The notes: generated by a model from the letters alone, not told the origin. A stretch of DNA of 31,266 nucleotides from an uncultured Clostridium sp. (GCA_905193755.1 CAJJPX010000017.1:1-31266), one strand, 5' to 3'. Numbered from the stretch's first letter, positions 17,076-25,986 are shown. Program-made: numbers and translations.

Positions 17076-17378
17076 CTATCCTAAAGTTATTCCATCAAAT
17101 GATTCTTTTGATGATGTGACTTCTTCACTTGCTTTTGCTAGCATCTCACTAAATACTTCTGATGCTGAATATTCTTTATCTATATTTTTTTCTTTTAATG
17201 TTCTAAGTGCTTCTTTTTGTTTTCCTTTAGCTATTAATGCATTGATTATTGATGTTACGCCTATTGCTCTTTTAATATCGTTGTGTTCACCTTTTATTAT
17301 ATTTTTTTGTGTTCCTTCTGTGTATGGATTATATCTTATTTCATCTAAACTCTTATCTTTCATACTTTTAAATTTCAT
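17076..17378 (-). CDS. Hypothetical 100-aa helical protein
   Basis: I do not recognise this protein. It is 100 aa, hydrophilic and probably mostly helical, with a basic N-terminus (MKFKSMKDKSLDEIRYN). A central segment (RAIGVTSIINALIAKGKQKEALRTLKEK) has a tetratricopeptide-like feel but holds only one such unit. The tail is acidic and serine-rich. The start is set at ATG 17378 because GGAGG lies 5 nt upstream; a longer frame from 17390 would place that ribosome binding site inside the gene. It sits between yebC (terminated upstream) and the DUF1292-like gene, 8 bp apart, so those two small genes are probably one transcript. Confidence 0.65.
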   Translation of the reverse strand: MKFKSMKDKSLDEIRYNPYTEGTQKNIIKGEHNDIKRAIGVTSIINALIAKGKQKEALRTLKEKNIDKEYSASEVFSEMLAKASEEVTSSKESFDGITLG

Positions 17379-17414
17379 TATATCCTCCATATATATTGTA
17401 ACATATAAATAATT

Positions 17415-17442
17415 AAAAAAGTAGAGTTTTTTATAACTCTAC
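17415..17442 (-). terminator. Terminator of the recG-yebC transcript
   Basis: An 8-bp stem GTAGAGTT/AACTCTAC (17421-17428 with 17435-17442) has a 6-nt loop and is followed on minus by TTTTTT (17415-17420). The last yebC codons and its TAA stop are inside the hairpin. Confidence 0.85.
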
Positions 17443-18144
17443 ATTATGGTAAACATTGCTAACATCATCTAGTTCATCTAGCATATCAAGTAATCTTTCA
17501 AATTTTACTTTATCTTCACCTTCAAGTGTAACTGTATCTTTAGCAAAGTATGAAATTTCATCTATTTCAAATACTATTCCTGGGAATGCAGTTTCTAATG
17601 CTTTTTTAGCATTGTTTAAATCTGCTACTTCTGTATAAACAACTACTGTATCATCTTCTACTTCGATATCATTTACATCAACGTCTCCGTTAATTAATGC
17701 ATCCATTACTTCTTCTTCAGAATGTCCTTTGATACCTACTACTCCTAGATGTTCATACATGAAACTAACTGCTCCTTGTCCAGCCATTTTAGCTCCACAT
17801 TTATTAAATACTGTTTTAACAAAACTAATTGTTCTATTTGAATTATCAGTTAAGCATTTAATGATTAGTGAACTTCCACCTTGAGCAAATGCTTCATATT
17901 CTACTGTATCATAGTTTTCTGTTACGCCTTTTTTAACTTTATCAATATTTCTATTAATTACATCTGCTGGTACTTGTTCCCTTTTAGCTTTTTCAATTAC
18001 TCTTCTTAATACATCGTTACTTGATGGATCTGGGTTTCCTTTCGCTGCTTGATAAATCTCCTTTGCATAGATTGAATATAATTTACTTTTTTTTGCAGCT
18101 GTTGCAGCCATTGCTTTAGCTCTTACTTCATGAGCTCTACCCAT
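17431..18144 (-). CDS. yebC: YebC/PmpR/TACO1 family protein
   Basis: This is a 237-aa YebC-family protein, normal length. The N-terminus MGRAHEVRAKAMAATAAKKSK is the family hallmark, followed by EIYQAAKGNPDPSSNDVLRRVIEKAKREQVPADVINR and later GQGAVSFMYEHLG. YebC proteins were long called transcriptional regulators; newer work on YebC/TACO1 links them to helping ribosomes through difficult, proline-containing sequences. I cannot tell the role from sequence here. The start is ATG 18144, with GGAGTGAT four nt upstream; an in-frame GTG at 18153 overlaps that site. It follows recG by a short gap, implying a recG-yebC transcript ended by the hairpin at 17421-17442. Confidence 0.95.
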   Translation of the reverse strand: MGRAHEVRAKAMAATAAKKSKLYSIYAKEIYQAAKGNPDPSSNDVLRRVIEKAKREQVPADVINRNIDKVKKGVTENYDTVEYEAFAQGGSSLIIKCLTDNSNRTISFVKTVFNKCGAKMAGQGAVSFMYEHLGVVGIKGHSEEEVMDALINGDVDVNDIEVEDDTVVVYTEVADLNNAKKALETAFPGIVFEIDEISYFAKDTVTLEGEDKVKFERLLDMLDELDDVSNVYHNVEL

Positions 18145-18158
18145 TTTAATCACTCCTT

Positions 18159-20159
18159 TTAATCTAAATTTGTCATTTCATTAATTATTTTAGCATATTC
18201 TTTATAATTTTCAAAATTATTATCTTTATTTTTATCAAAAAATTCTTTTGAATCGTCTCTTGCTTGTAAAAGTATTTTCATGTCAGTATGAAGATTAGCT
18301 ATCTTAAATTGCATGTCTCCACTTTGTTTTACTCCGAACAAATCTCCTTCTCCACGCATTTCATAGTCTTTTTCTGTTATATAGAATCCATCATTACTTT
18401 CTTCTAATACTTGTAATCTTTTATTTTCTTTATCTCCTATAAGTATACAAGTTGATTCAAATTCATTTCTTCCAACTCTTCCTCTTAATTGGTGAAGTGT
18501 TGCTAGTCCAAAACGTTCAGCATCGTATATTATCATCATAGTTGCATTTTTAACATCTATTCCAACTTCTATTACTGTTGTTGATATTAATACATCTATT
18601 TTTCCAGCTTTAAAGTCGTTCATTATTTTATCTTTATCAGCTTTTGATAGTTTACCATGCATTATCGCAGACTTTATTTTTTTATTGAAGTATAAATCTA
18701 TATTTCTTTTTATTTCGTTTACTGTTGTTAAATCTATTACTTCAGAATCTTCTATTAAAGGTGAAACTATGTATGCTTGATGATGTTCATCTATTTCACT
18801 CTTTAATAGTTCATAAACATCTACTAGTTCTTTTTCACTTTTAACTATTGTTTTTATTTCTTTTCTTCCTTTTGGCTTAGTTTTGATATTTGATATATCC
18901 ATATCTCCATATATTGTTAGTGCAAAAGTACGCGGTATAGGCGTTGCTGACATATATAAAGTATCTGGAAGTATACCTTTATTTTTAAGACTAGCTCTTT
19001 GATTTACTCCAAATCTATGTTGTTCATCTGTTATAACAAGTCCAAGATTTTTGAATATAACGTTTTCACTAAGTAGTGCATGTGTGCCTATTAAGAAATC
19101 TATTTTACCTTTAGCCAGTTTTTCTACTACTTCATCTTTTTCTTTCTTTTTCATGCTTCCAACCAGAATGTCTATTCTCATATTAGTTCCTGAAAGTATA
19201 TTCTTAATATTTTCATAATGTTGATATGCTAATACTTCTGTTGGTGCCATTAATGCTGTTTGATATTTTGCTAAATGATTTATGTAAGCAGCTATTACTG
19301 AAATAATAGTTTTTCCACTGCCTACATCTCCTTGAAGCATTCTATTCATTCTTTTACTTGATGTCATATCATTATAAATGTCTTCAATTGCTTTATCTTG
19401 ATCAGGTGTTAATTCAAATGGAAGACTTCTTATAAAATCATTTACATCTTCTGGATCAACATTTCTTATATATTCTATTTTATTATCTTTATTTAATTCT
19501 TTTAAGTAGTTTATTTTAAACATGAATTCAAATAATTCTTCGTATTTAAGTTTTAATTTTGCTTTTTTTACATCTTCTTTATTTTGTGGTTCATGTATTA
19601 ATTTTATTGCATCTTTTTTACTTATGAATTTATATTTTTCATTTAAGTATTCAGGTACGTAGTCAGTATAATCATCAAATATAGTTAATGCTTCGCTTAT
19701 ATATTTTTTTAATGATTTACTTGTAAGACCACTAGTTAAATGATAAACAGTTTCTATTGAACCAGTTACTATTTTTTCGAATTTTATGTCTGAAGCGATA
19801 ACTGTATTTTTAAGTGCATCATATTTACCTATTACAGTAATTGTTGTTCCTGGGCGAAGTTGCGTTTTTAAAAATGCTCTATTGAATATCATAACTGCTA
19901 TCATTTTTTTATTAGACATTGCTCTAAATGTTAGTGCTGTCATATTAGCTCTAAATCTTCTTGATAATGGTACTGAGTCTATAATACACTCTATTATTAC
20001 GTTTTGCTTATCAACACATTCTTTTATATTATCAAGAACTATTAAATCGTGTCTGTAGGGATAATATTCTACTAAATCACGAATACTCTCAATTCCAATA
20101 TTTTTAAGAGTTTCAAGTGTTTTCGGTCCTAAACCTTTTATAGCATTTAAATCGTTCAA
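18159..20159 (-). CDS. recG: ATP-dependent DNA helicase RecG
   Basis: RecG remodels stalled replication forks and branched DNA. This 666-aa protein has the wedge/OB-fold N-terminal half, starting with NDLNAIKGLGPKTLETLKNIGI, then helicase motifs. Motif I is MLQGDVGSGKT, motif Ia is ALMAPTEVLAYQH, motif II is ITDEQHRFG (DEQH), and motif III is MSATPIPRT. Motifs V and VI are around VIEVGIDVKNA and HQLRGRVGR, and EMRGEGDLFGVKQSG is the RecG-type C-terminal signature. I prefer the TTG at 20159 as start because GGAGG lies 8 nt upstream. An ATG at 20186 would add 9 residues but places that ribosome site within the gene. yebC follows on the same strand. Confidence 0.95.
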   Translation of the reverse strand: MNDLNAIKGLGPKTLETLKNIGIESIRDLVEYYPYRHDLIVLDNIKECVDKQNVIIECIIDSVPLSRRFRANMTALTFRAMSNKKMIAVMIFNRAFLKTQLRPGTTITVIGKYDALKNTVIASDIKFEKIVTGSIETVYHLTSGLTSKSLKKYISEALTIFDDYTDYVPEYLNEKYKFISKKDAIKLIHEPQNKEDVKKAKLKLKYEELFEFMFKINYLKELNKDNKIEYIRNVDPEDVNDFIRSLPFELTPDQDKAIEDIYNDMTSSKRMNRMLQGDVGSGKTIISVIAAYINHLAKYQTALMAPTEVLAYQHYENIKNILSGTNMRIDILVGSMKKKEKDEVVEKLAKGKIDFLIGTHALLSENVIFKNLGLVITDEQHRFGVNQRASLKNKGILPDTLYMSATPIPRTFALTIYGDMDISNIKTKPKGRKEIKTIVKSEKELVDVYELLKSEIDEHHQAYIVSPLIEDSEVIDLTTVNEIKRNIDLYFNKKIKSAIMHGKLSKADKDKIMNDFKAGKIDVLISTTVIEVGIDVKNATMMIIYDAERFGLATLHQLRGRVGRNEFESTCILIGDKENKRLQVLEESNDGFYITEKDYEMRGEGDLFGVKQSGDMQFKIANLHTDMKILLQARDDSKEFFDKNKDNNFENYKEYAKIINEMTNLD

Positions 20160-20210
20160 TGTTATCGCCTCCAGATAAATCTTCAATATTATATCACATT
20201 TTTAACTATA

Positions 20211-20235
20211 AAAAAAGAAGAAATTTAGTTTTCTT
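20211..20235 (-). terminator. Weak terminator after the dual-HEPN gene
   Basis: A 6-bp stem AAGAAA/TTTCTT (20218-20223 with 20230-20235) is followed on minus by a T run (20211-20216). It overlaps the stop of the gene at 20234. The short, AU-only-rich stem makes it weak. Confidence 0.4.
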
Positions 20236-21868
20236 ACATACCCGGAGGTTTATCATCTAAATCTTCTTCTTGTGTTTGACTATCTTCTTTATTACCTTCA
20301 ATTTTGTCTTTTAATTCTTCTACGTTAATATCTAGTCTAATATTACTATCTATATATTTTAAACAATCTGTTAGATTTTGGAAAAAGTTTCTAAATTGAT
20401 TTAAATCTATACCATAACTGCTTAACGTTATATATAATTCACTTATGAAAGTTCCTAGTGTATAATTTTCTTTATTATTGCCTTCTTCAATACTTCTTGT
20501 GTATTCTAATAATTCTTCATTTGATGCTTTACAATAGAAAGTTGGATCATCCATGCTATGCTCAGCGGAATCTTTTATAATCACTTTTCCTTTTGACATC
20601 TCTATGCTTGAATGCATTACTCCGTTTCTTATTCTAGAATATATGCTTTTATTTCTAATTTCAAAAGCAATCATAATGCCATTATATAGGTCTAAATATA
20701 TTTTCTTCATTGCTTCTAACTTACTTGGTGTTTCTGGATAGTTTGATATCTTTTGATATTTTCTATTAAAGATTTTGATTTCTTTTTTTAATATTCCAAG
20801 AGCACCTGTTACATCATTTTCTTTTCCATTTTCGTTTTTCTTTTTAAAGAATATTTGAAGAGATGGATTTCTTAAATATCTATACTCTAAAGTATTATTT
20901 TCACTTAATAATAAACATAAATGGTTATATACTAGTGCTGTATTAACAACATTTCTTTCTACTTTTTTATCTATAAGTGCTGCGATAGATAGTAGTGAAT
21001 CAGCGACTTTATCGAGTAGGCTATCTTCTTCATGAATTGATGTTTTATTTGATAGAGTTTTTGTTTTTACTCTAGTTCTGTTTATATCTAACGTTTTTGT
21101 CTTAGCAGCCAATTCTGATAATGAAGTTAATGCTGTTCTATATAAATTATTATATGTAGTAATTTCATCTTCACTACAATAGTCTTTTACTTCTTCGAAT
21201 TTACTATTTAATGCATCTAATTCATAATAAATTTTCTTTATATAATATTTTTTACCTTTTTGTGAGTAAATCTTTGAATATTCATTTAAAAATTCTTCAG
21301 TTTCATCATCTAATTTATACGTATAATCTTTTTCATTACCAAGATTTTTTAAAGTTGTATTAAATGCTTCATGATTGGTATTTTCAGAAAATTTAGCAAG
21401 AGTTTCTGGCTTGATAGAACATTCAAAATCAAATTCATTGTTTCCAACTATATATTTATTTCTAATAATTATTCTATTATTTGTCGTATCAAAATCATAT
21501 TTTCCATGAGCGAGTGAATCTCTTATTTTACCTATAATAAATATTTTCTTTTTTAAGCCTGGATTACTATTATGTTCTAATATAACACTATCAAATACTT
21601 CTTCGGGAATGATAGAGCCATTCATAGTAAAAGTATAACTATCTTTAATTTGCTCATAAAAGGAGTCTACTGATAAACTATTTTCTTCTGTATCATCAAA
21701 ATATAATGTTTTATTCTTACTATCAATTTTAATCATTCTTTCTTTACTCATTATAAATTTAGCCATACTAAGCATAAAATAATGTTCTATTCTTAAAGAA
21801 CCATTTTTATTATTTATGAATGATTCAGTTAACTCTCTTGATATTTTTAACAATTCTTCTCTACTCAT
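20234..21868 (-). CDS. Protein with two HEPN-type RX4H motifs (candidate RNase)
   Basis: This is a 544-aa soluble protein I do not recognise as a named family. It contains two HEPN-type motifs in similar settings. The first is KIRDSLAHGKYDFD (R116-X4-H121), followed by a strand NRIIIRN. The second is SRIRNGVMHSSIEM (R414-X4-H419), followed by GKVIIKD. In HEPN RNases the R-[N/D/H]-X3-H motif forms the active site, often from two HEPN units. The matching flanks suggest an internal duplication. Between them is a long helical region (about 185-320), and the C-terminal 25 residues are acidic. AGGAG precedes the ATG. It diverges from the ART-like gene with a 73-bp gap. Whether it is a toxin, a defence effector or an unrelated HEPN protein is open. 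Confidence 0.65.
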   Translation of the reverse strand: MSREELLKISRELTESFINNKNGSLRIEHYFMLSMAKFIMSKERMIKIDSKNKTLYFDDTEENSLSVDSFYEQIKDSYTFTMNGSIIPEEVFDSVILEHNSNPGLKKKIFIIGKIRDSLAHGKYDFDTTNNRIIIRNKYIVGNNEFDFECSIKPETLAKFSENTNHEAFNTTLKNLGNEKDYTYKLDDETEEFLNEYSKIYSQKGKKYYIKKIYYELDALNSKFEEVKDYCSEDEITTYNNLYRTALTSLSELAAKTKTLDINRTRVKTKTLSNKTSIHEEDSLLDKVADSLLSIAALIDKKVERNVVNTALVYNHLCLLLSENNTLEYRYLRNPSLQIFFKKKNENGKENDVTGALGILKKEIKIFNRKYQKISNYPETPSKLEAMKKIYLDLYNGIMIAFEIRNKSIYSRIRNGVMHSSIEMSKGKVIIKDSAEHSMDDPTFYCKASNEELLEYTRSIEEGNNKENYTLGTFISELYITLSSYGIDLNQFRNFFQNLTDCLKYIDSNIRLDINVEELKDKIEGNKEDSQTQEEDLDDKPPGM

Positions 21869-21941
21869 GTTATACTCCTATTATAATGTTAACATTTTTA
21901 TAATTTTTAGTAAATATGTTATAATGATTATGGTGATAAGA

Positions 21942-22355
21942 ATGGAATTAGAAGAATTAAGAGATGCGATGAGTGAACTATCATATGATGATATTGAATT
22001 TTTTGTTCACTTAACTGAAAGAGAAAATGGTCACTCTATTTGTGAGAATGGATTATATATTGATGATAATAAATTATCTAGCTGTGTAAATCCAGTGTTA
22101 GATTCATTTTATGATGATCCAGAACATTATGTAGATTTTGAACTTGGTAATCCTCAAACTAGAGCTAAAGAAATAATGATTCTTATAGGATGTGAAAGAG
22201 ATGCAGAAAGTAGACTTATTAGGAAGAATAATAATGGTCAAAGTGAGTATGTTATTCCAAGTGAAAATGTTATTGGTTTCGTAGATTTAGATAGCAAATA
22301 TTTCGATAGTAATCCTAATTCAGAATATAGTATTGGTATGGGACAAAATTTATAA
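21942..22355 (+). CDS. Small protein with ADP-ribosyltransferase-like motifs
   Basis: This 137-aa acidic protein diverges from the HEPN gene. After a helical start it has FFVHLTERENGHSICENGL (H23, T25), like the H-x-T...NxxxIxxxGL opening of many ADP-ribosyltransferase-fold proteins. Later it has GQSEYVIPSENVIGFV (Q100-S-E102), like the Q-x-E strand before a V/L-P turn in ARTs. The fold assignment is an inference from these two patches; the middle of the protein does not look familiar. The start ATG 21942 has GGTGAT four nt upstream, and TATAAT lies at 21920-21925. A longer frame from 21816 runs antisense to the HEPN gene start and is not favoured. It is followed by the structured RNA at 22405. 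Confidence 0.55.
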   Translation: MELEELRDAMSELSYDDIEFFVHLTERENGHSICENGLYIDDNKLSSCVNPVLDSFYDDPEHYVDFELGNPQTRAKEIMILIGCERDAESRLIRKNNNGQSEYVIPSENVIGFVDLDSKYFDSNPNSEYSIGMGQNL

Positions 22356-22371
22356 AAAATTTAAAAAAGGC

Positions 22372-22400
22372 TTGACAAAATATACTTTTATAATTAATAT
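22372..22400 (+). promoter_or_regulatory. Strong promoter for the structured RNA
   Basis: Consensus -35 TTGACA (22372-22377), a 17-bp spacer, then TAATAT (22395-22400). It lies just after the ART-like stop codon and predicts a start near 22405-22408, directly before the first hairpin. Confidence 0.75.
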
Positions 22401-22404
22401 ATAG

Positions 22405-22552
22405 ACTTACCAATTCACTATTAGGCGAATTGGTGCTAGTATCACACTAGCCAACCCCTTTTTATTCTTTTTTCCGGACTGTCCATCAGGGGGTGGCAGT
22501 CCTATTTTATTGGAAAATTAAAGGAAACTAAGTATTTTAGTCTCCTTTTTTT
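22405..22552 (+). ncRNA. Structured small RNA with a predicted pseudoknot, family not recognised
   Basis: This is a non-coding stretch of about 145 nt between a promoter and a terminator. Hairpin 1 is a perfect 7 bp, CCAATTC/GAATTGG (22410-22416, 22427-22433). Hairpin 2 is GCTAGT/ACTAGC (22435-22440, 22446-22451). After CCCC (22455-22458) and a T-rich linker comes hairpin 3, GGACTG-CCA/TGG-CAGTCC (22476-22485, 22494-22502), with loop TCAGGGGG. The loop's AGGGG can pair with CCCCT at 22455-22459, giving a pseudoknot. It does not match the hallmarks of SRP RNA, tmRNA, 6S RNA, RNase P, T-box or common riboswitches that I know. No gene follows it on plus, so it is stand-alone rather than a 5' leader. 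Transcription is predicted, not shown. Confidence 0.65.
22520..22552. terminator. Shared terminator of the small RNA and nifJ
   Basis: A 12-position stem (22520-22531 with 22537-22548) has one A-C mismatch and a 5-nt loop, and is followed on plus by a T run to 22552. The nifJ TAA stop (22537-22539) is in its arm. It suits the plus-strand RNA best and may also end nifJ. Confidence 0.75.
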
Positions 22553-25500
22553 GTGTTCTCTAAATCTTTAAAGTAATTGAATCTTTCAATTGAATGATTC
22601 ATATTTTCTTCATATAGTCTTTCATATTCTTCTTTATTATTTACTTCTAAATTTTTATATCTTAATTCTTTTCTAAATACTGCATCATAGTTAGTAAAGT
22701 CTGGTTCTTTTGAGTCTACAGTTAATGTATCAGTATCAGGATTATATCTCATAAGTAAGTTATATCCTATATCAACAAGAAGTTTTTGTTCATCAAGTGA
22801 ATTAGTAAGTCCTCCATAGATTCCTTGTTCAATGCATGGACTATATGCGATTATTAGTGAAGGTCCATCATGTTCATAAGCTTCTTTCATTACTTTTAGT
22901 GTTTGCATCATATTTGCTCCCATAGATATGCTTGCAACATATACGTTTGGTATGCTCATTGCAATTTTAAATAAATCTTTCTTTGTTTCAAGTTTTCCGT
23001 TAGATGCGAATTGTGCTACTCCACCTATTCTAGTTGATTTAGATTTTTGACCACCTGTATTTGAATAAACTTCTGTATCAAGAACCATAATATTAATATT
23101 TTCATTACTATGAAGTACATGATCAAGTCCACCATAGCCTATATCATAAGCCCATCCATCTCCTCCTAAAATCCATACTTTACGAGATGGAATATAATCA
23201 AGTAATACTCTTAATTCATTTGGAATTTCAGATTGTTCTAGTTTATCTTTGATTGCTAGAGTTAAATCATCATCTTCCATATTGTCTATCCATTCTTTAT
23301 AAGTTGCTTTTATTTCTGGATCTACGATATCTTTAGTTTCATACATTATCTTTTTGATTCTTTCTCTCATTTTTTTGTATGACTTATGAATACCAAAACC
23401 AAATTCAGCATTATCTTCAAATAATGAATTCATCCATGGAATTTTATATGGTGTTAAAGGAAGACTTCCACCATAGATTGATGAGCATCCAGTTGCATTA
23501 GCAATTACCATATTCTTTCCATATAATTCAGTTAAAACTTTTATGTATGCTGCTTCTCCGCATCCTGCACAAGCTCCACTAAATTCAAAGTATGGTTTTT
23601 TAAATCCTACTCCTTTAACAGTATATTTATTAAATGAAGTATCATTTTCTTGATTATTAAATAGATAATCACTTATCCTATCAAGTCTTTCATTATATTT
23701 TCCTAATTCTAGAGCTTTTTCTTGTTGTTTTCCTGGACAAGCTTGTAAGCAAAGACCACAACCTGTACAGTTAGATTCTGAAACTGATATAAAGAAGTTT
23801 TTATTCTTTTCGCCTAAACTTTCAATAGTTTCACTCTTATCAATATGAGCCATTATAAGATCATTATCAGTAAGTGAGAAAGGTCTAATACAAGCATGAG
23901 GACATACAAATGAACATTGGTTACATTCTATACAATTTTCTTTACACCATTTTGGTACTAAAGATGAAGTCTTTCTCTTATCACTAGCTGCTGTTCCACC
24001 TTCAAAAGTACCATCTTTGTAGTCAATAAAGTCTGAAACTGTAAGCATATTACCACGTAATTTTAATACTTCATCTGTAAAGTTCTTTTCAGTTTGATTG
24101 TCACTTGTTAATGTAAATATCCTGTTATCTAATTCTTCTAAATATTTTAAAGATTCATTAATAGCATTTATATTAGCTTCTACTACTTTAGTTCCTTTAC
24201 TACTATATGTTTTCTCTATTAAGTGTTCGAAGTCTTTTATTTCTTCTTTATCATAACCAAGTATTTTTAGCATATACATGCACATTACATTATTAATTTT
24301 TCCGTGTAAGTTATATTTTTCATTAAGTTCGTCTAAGTTAGCTACGTATACTTTTATATTCTTATCTAATATCTCTTTTTTATTTTCATTACTAATTAAA
24401 TTATTTAATTCTTCATCTGTTTTATTGCTTGATAGAAGTAGTATTCCATTCTTTTTAATATCTTTTAGACAATAATATCTATTTAAGTATATATCTTTTG
24501 AAATAACTATGAAGTCTGGAGATGTTAAGAAGTATGGAGCATTTATTTTAGTATCTCCTACTCTTAAGTGTGAAATTGTTACTCCGCCACTCTTTTTAGA
24601 ATCATATTCGAAGTATCCTTGAACGTAGTTTGTATCTATATCTCCTAAAACTTTCATGAAGTTTTTAGATGCTCCGACCATTCCATCTGATCCAAATCCA
24701 TATACTTTTATTTCTTTATAGTCAGGTGTATATTCTATTTCTTTTGGTTCAATACTTAAGTGAGTCACATCATCAATAATACCAACTGTGAAATGATTTT
24801 TAGGATTATCACTAAATATATTTTCAAATACACCATTTATATCTTTAAGTGGTACGTCTTTTGATGAAAGACCATATCTTCCACCATATACATGAATATT
24901 TCTTGTTTTAACTGCTTCAACTACATCTAAGTAAAGAGGTTCTCCGAGACTTCCTGCTTCTTTAGTTCTATCAAGTACTGCGATAGTGTGTACACTTTTA
25001 GGAAGAACATCTAGTAAATATTTAGTACTAAATGGTCTATATAAATGTACTTCTACAAGACCTACTCTATAACCTTTTCTATTAAGTAGATTTACTACTG
25101 TTCTTGTTGTATCACAAACAGATCCCATAGCTACGATTACATGTGTTGCATCTTTTGCCCCATAATAGTTAAATGGTTTATATTCAGTACCAGCAAGTTT
25201 ATTAATCTTTTCCATATTTCTTGCAACTATATCTGGCATATCATCGTAGTACTTATTTCTTACTTCAGTATTTTGAAAATAAACATCTCCTGTTTCTGAA
25301 GTACCACGTGTTATTTCTTTACCTATATTAAGTGCTTTATTTTTAAATTCATAAATCTTGTCATAATTAACTAATTTTAATACTTCTTTTTCATCTAGAA
25401 GTGACACTTTGTTTAGTTCATGGCTTGTTCTAAATCCATCAAAGAAATGTAAGAAAGGAAGTGACCCTTCGATTGCAGAAAGATGTGCAACTATTGCCAT

Positions 25501-25950
25501 GTAGTATGCATCTTCTACAGAAGTTGATGCTAACATACAAAAACCTGTACTACGTGTAGCATAAATATCTTGATGGTCTCCAAATATTGAAAGAGCATGT
25601 GTAGCTAGAGAACGTGCTGCTACGTGAATAACTCCTGGTAACATTTCACCTGCCATTTTATACATTGTTGGAATCATTAAAAGAAGTCCTTGAGATGCAG
25701 TAAACGTTGTAGCTAAACTTCCTGCTTGAAGTGCTCCATGTGATAAAGCTGCTGCTCCTGCTTCACTTTGCATTTCTATTACTGAAACAGTATCATTAAA
25801 TAAATTCTTTTTGCCTTTACTACTCCATTTATCAGTTAAAGTTGCCATTGGACTAGCAGGTGTTATTGGATAAATACCACATACTTCACTAAAAAGGTAT
25901 GAACCCATCGCACAAGCTTCATTTCCATCTATAATATAATTCTTTTTCAT
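22537..25950 (-). CDS. nifJ: Pyruvate:ferredoxin (flavodoxin) oxidoreductase
   Basis: This 1137-aa single-chain PFOR oxidises pyruvate with CoA to acetyl-CoA and CO2 and reduces ferredoxin or flavodoxin; it is the central enzyme of anaerobic fermentation. The N-terminal domain has GNEACAMGSYLFSEVCGIYPITPASPM and the EMQSEAGAAALSHGALQAG region. The two [4Fe-4S] ferredoxin motifs are CIECNQCSFVCP and CTGCGLCLQACP. GACAGCGEAAY and ATGCSSIYGGS supply ligands for the third cluster and its surroundings. The TPP-binding part is GGDGWAYDIGYGGLDHVL with LDTEVYSNTGGQKSKST. Length is slightly under the usual 1170-1190. GGTGATGAT precedes the ATG. No partner genes are adjacent, and it is probably monocistronic. 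The gene is complete. Confidence 0.97.
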   Translation of the reverse strand: MKKNYIIDGNEACAMGSYLFSEVCGIYPITPASPMATLTDKWSSKGKKNLFNDTVSVIEMQSEAGAAALSHGALQAGSLATTFTASQGLLLMIPTMYKMAGEMLPGVIHVAARSLATHALSIFGDHQDIYATRSTGFCMLASTSVEDAYYMAIVAHLSAIEGSLPFLHFFDGFRTSHELNKVSLLDEKEVLKLVNYDKIYEFKNKALNIGKEITRGTSETGDVYFQNTEVRNKYYDDMPDIVARNMEKINKLAGTEYKPFNYYGAKDATHVIVAMGSVCDTTRTVVNLLNRKGYRVGLVEVHLYRPFSTKYLLDVLPKSVHTIAVLDRTKEAGSLGEPLYLDVVEAVKTRNIHVYGGRYGLSSKDVPLKDINGVFENIFSDNPKNHFTVGIIDDVTHLSIEPKEIEYTPDYKEIKVYGFGSDGMVGASKNFMKVLGDIDTNYVQGYFEYDSKKSGGVTISHLRVGDTKINAPYFLTSPDFIVISKDIYLNRYYCLKDIKKNGILLLSSNKTDEELNNLISNENKKEILDKNIKVYVANLDELNEKYNLHGKINNVMCMYMLKILGYDKEEIKDFEHLIEKTYSSKGTKVVEANINAINESLKYLEELDNRIFTLTSDNQTEKNFTDEVLKLRGNMLTVSDFIDYKDGTFEGGTAASDKRKTSSLVPKWCKENCIECNQCSFVCPHACIRPFSLTDNDLIMAHIDKSETIESLGEKNKNFFISVSESNCTGCGLCLQACPGKQQEKALELGKYNERLDRISDYLFNNQENDTSFNKYTVKGVGFKKPYFEFSGACAGCGEAAYIKVLTELYGKNMVIANATGCSSIYGGSLPLTPYKIPWMNSLFEDNAEFGFGIHKSYKKMRERIKKIMYETKDIVDPEIKATYKEWIDNMEDDDLTLAIKDKLEQSEIPNELRVLLDYIPSRKVWILGGDGWAYDIGYGGLDHVLHSNENINIMVLDTEVYSNTGGQKSKSTRIGGVAQFASNGKLETKKDLFKIAMSIPNVYVASISMGANMMQTLKVMKEAYEHDGPSLIIAYSPCIEQGIYGGLTNSLDEQKLLVDIGYNLLMRYNPDTDTLTVDSKEPDFTNYDAVFRKELRYKNLEVNNKEEYERLYEENMNHSIERFNYFKDLENTKKGD

Positions 25951-25965
25951 ATCATCACCATTTTA

Positions 25966-25971
25966 ATTATA
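25966..25971 (-). promoter_or_regulatory. Possible -10 box of nifJ
   Basis: TATAAT on minus, 15 nt upstream of the nifJ ATG and overlapping the zone just after the pilin-gene terminator. No clear -35 hexamer is visible. Confidence 0.4.
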
Positions 25972-25986
25972 TTACATTTTTTAAAT

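Noticed and set aside
21816..21941. N-terminal extension of the ART-like gene
   Set aside because: It would overlap the start of the divergent HEPN gene and lacks a ribosome binding site. The ATG at 21942 has GGTGAT at the right distance.
20234..22552. CRISPR array or tracr-like repeats near the HEPN gene
   Set aside because: No regularly spaced direct repeats are present. The hairpins at 22410-22502 differ from one another in sequence.
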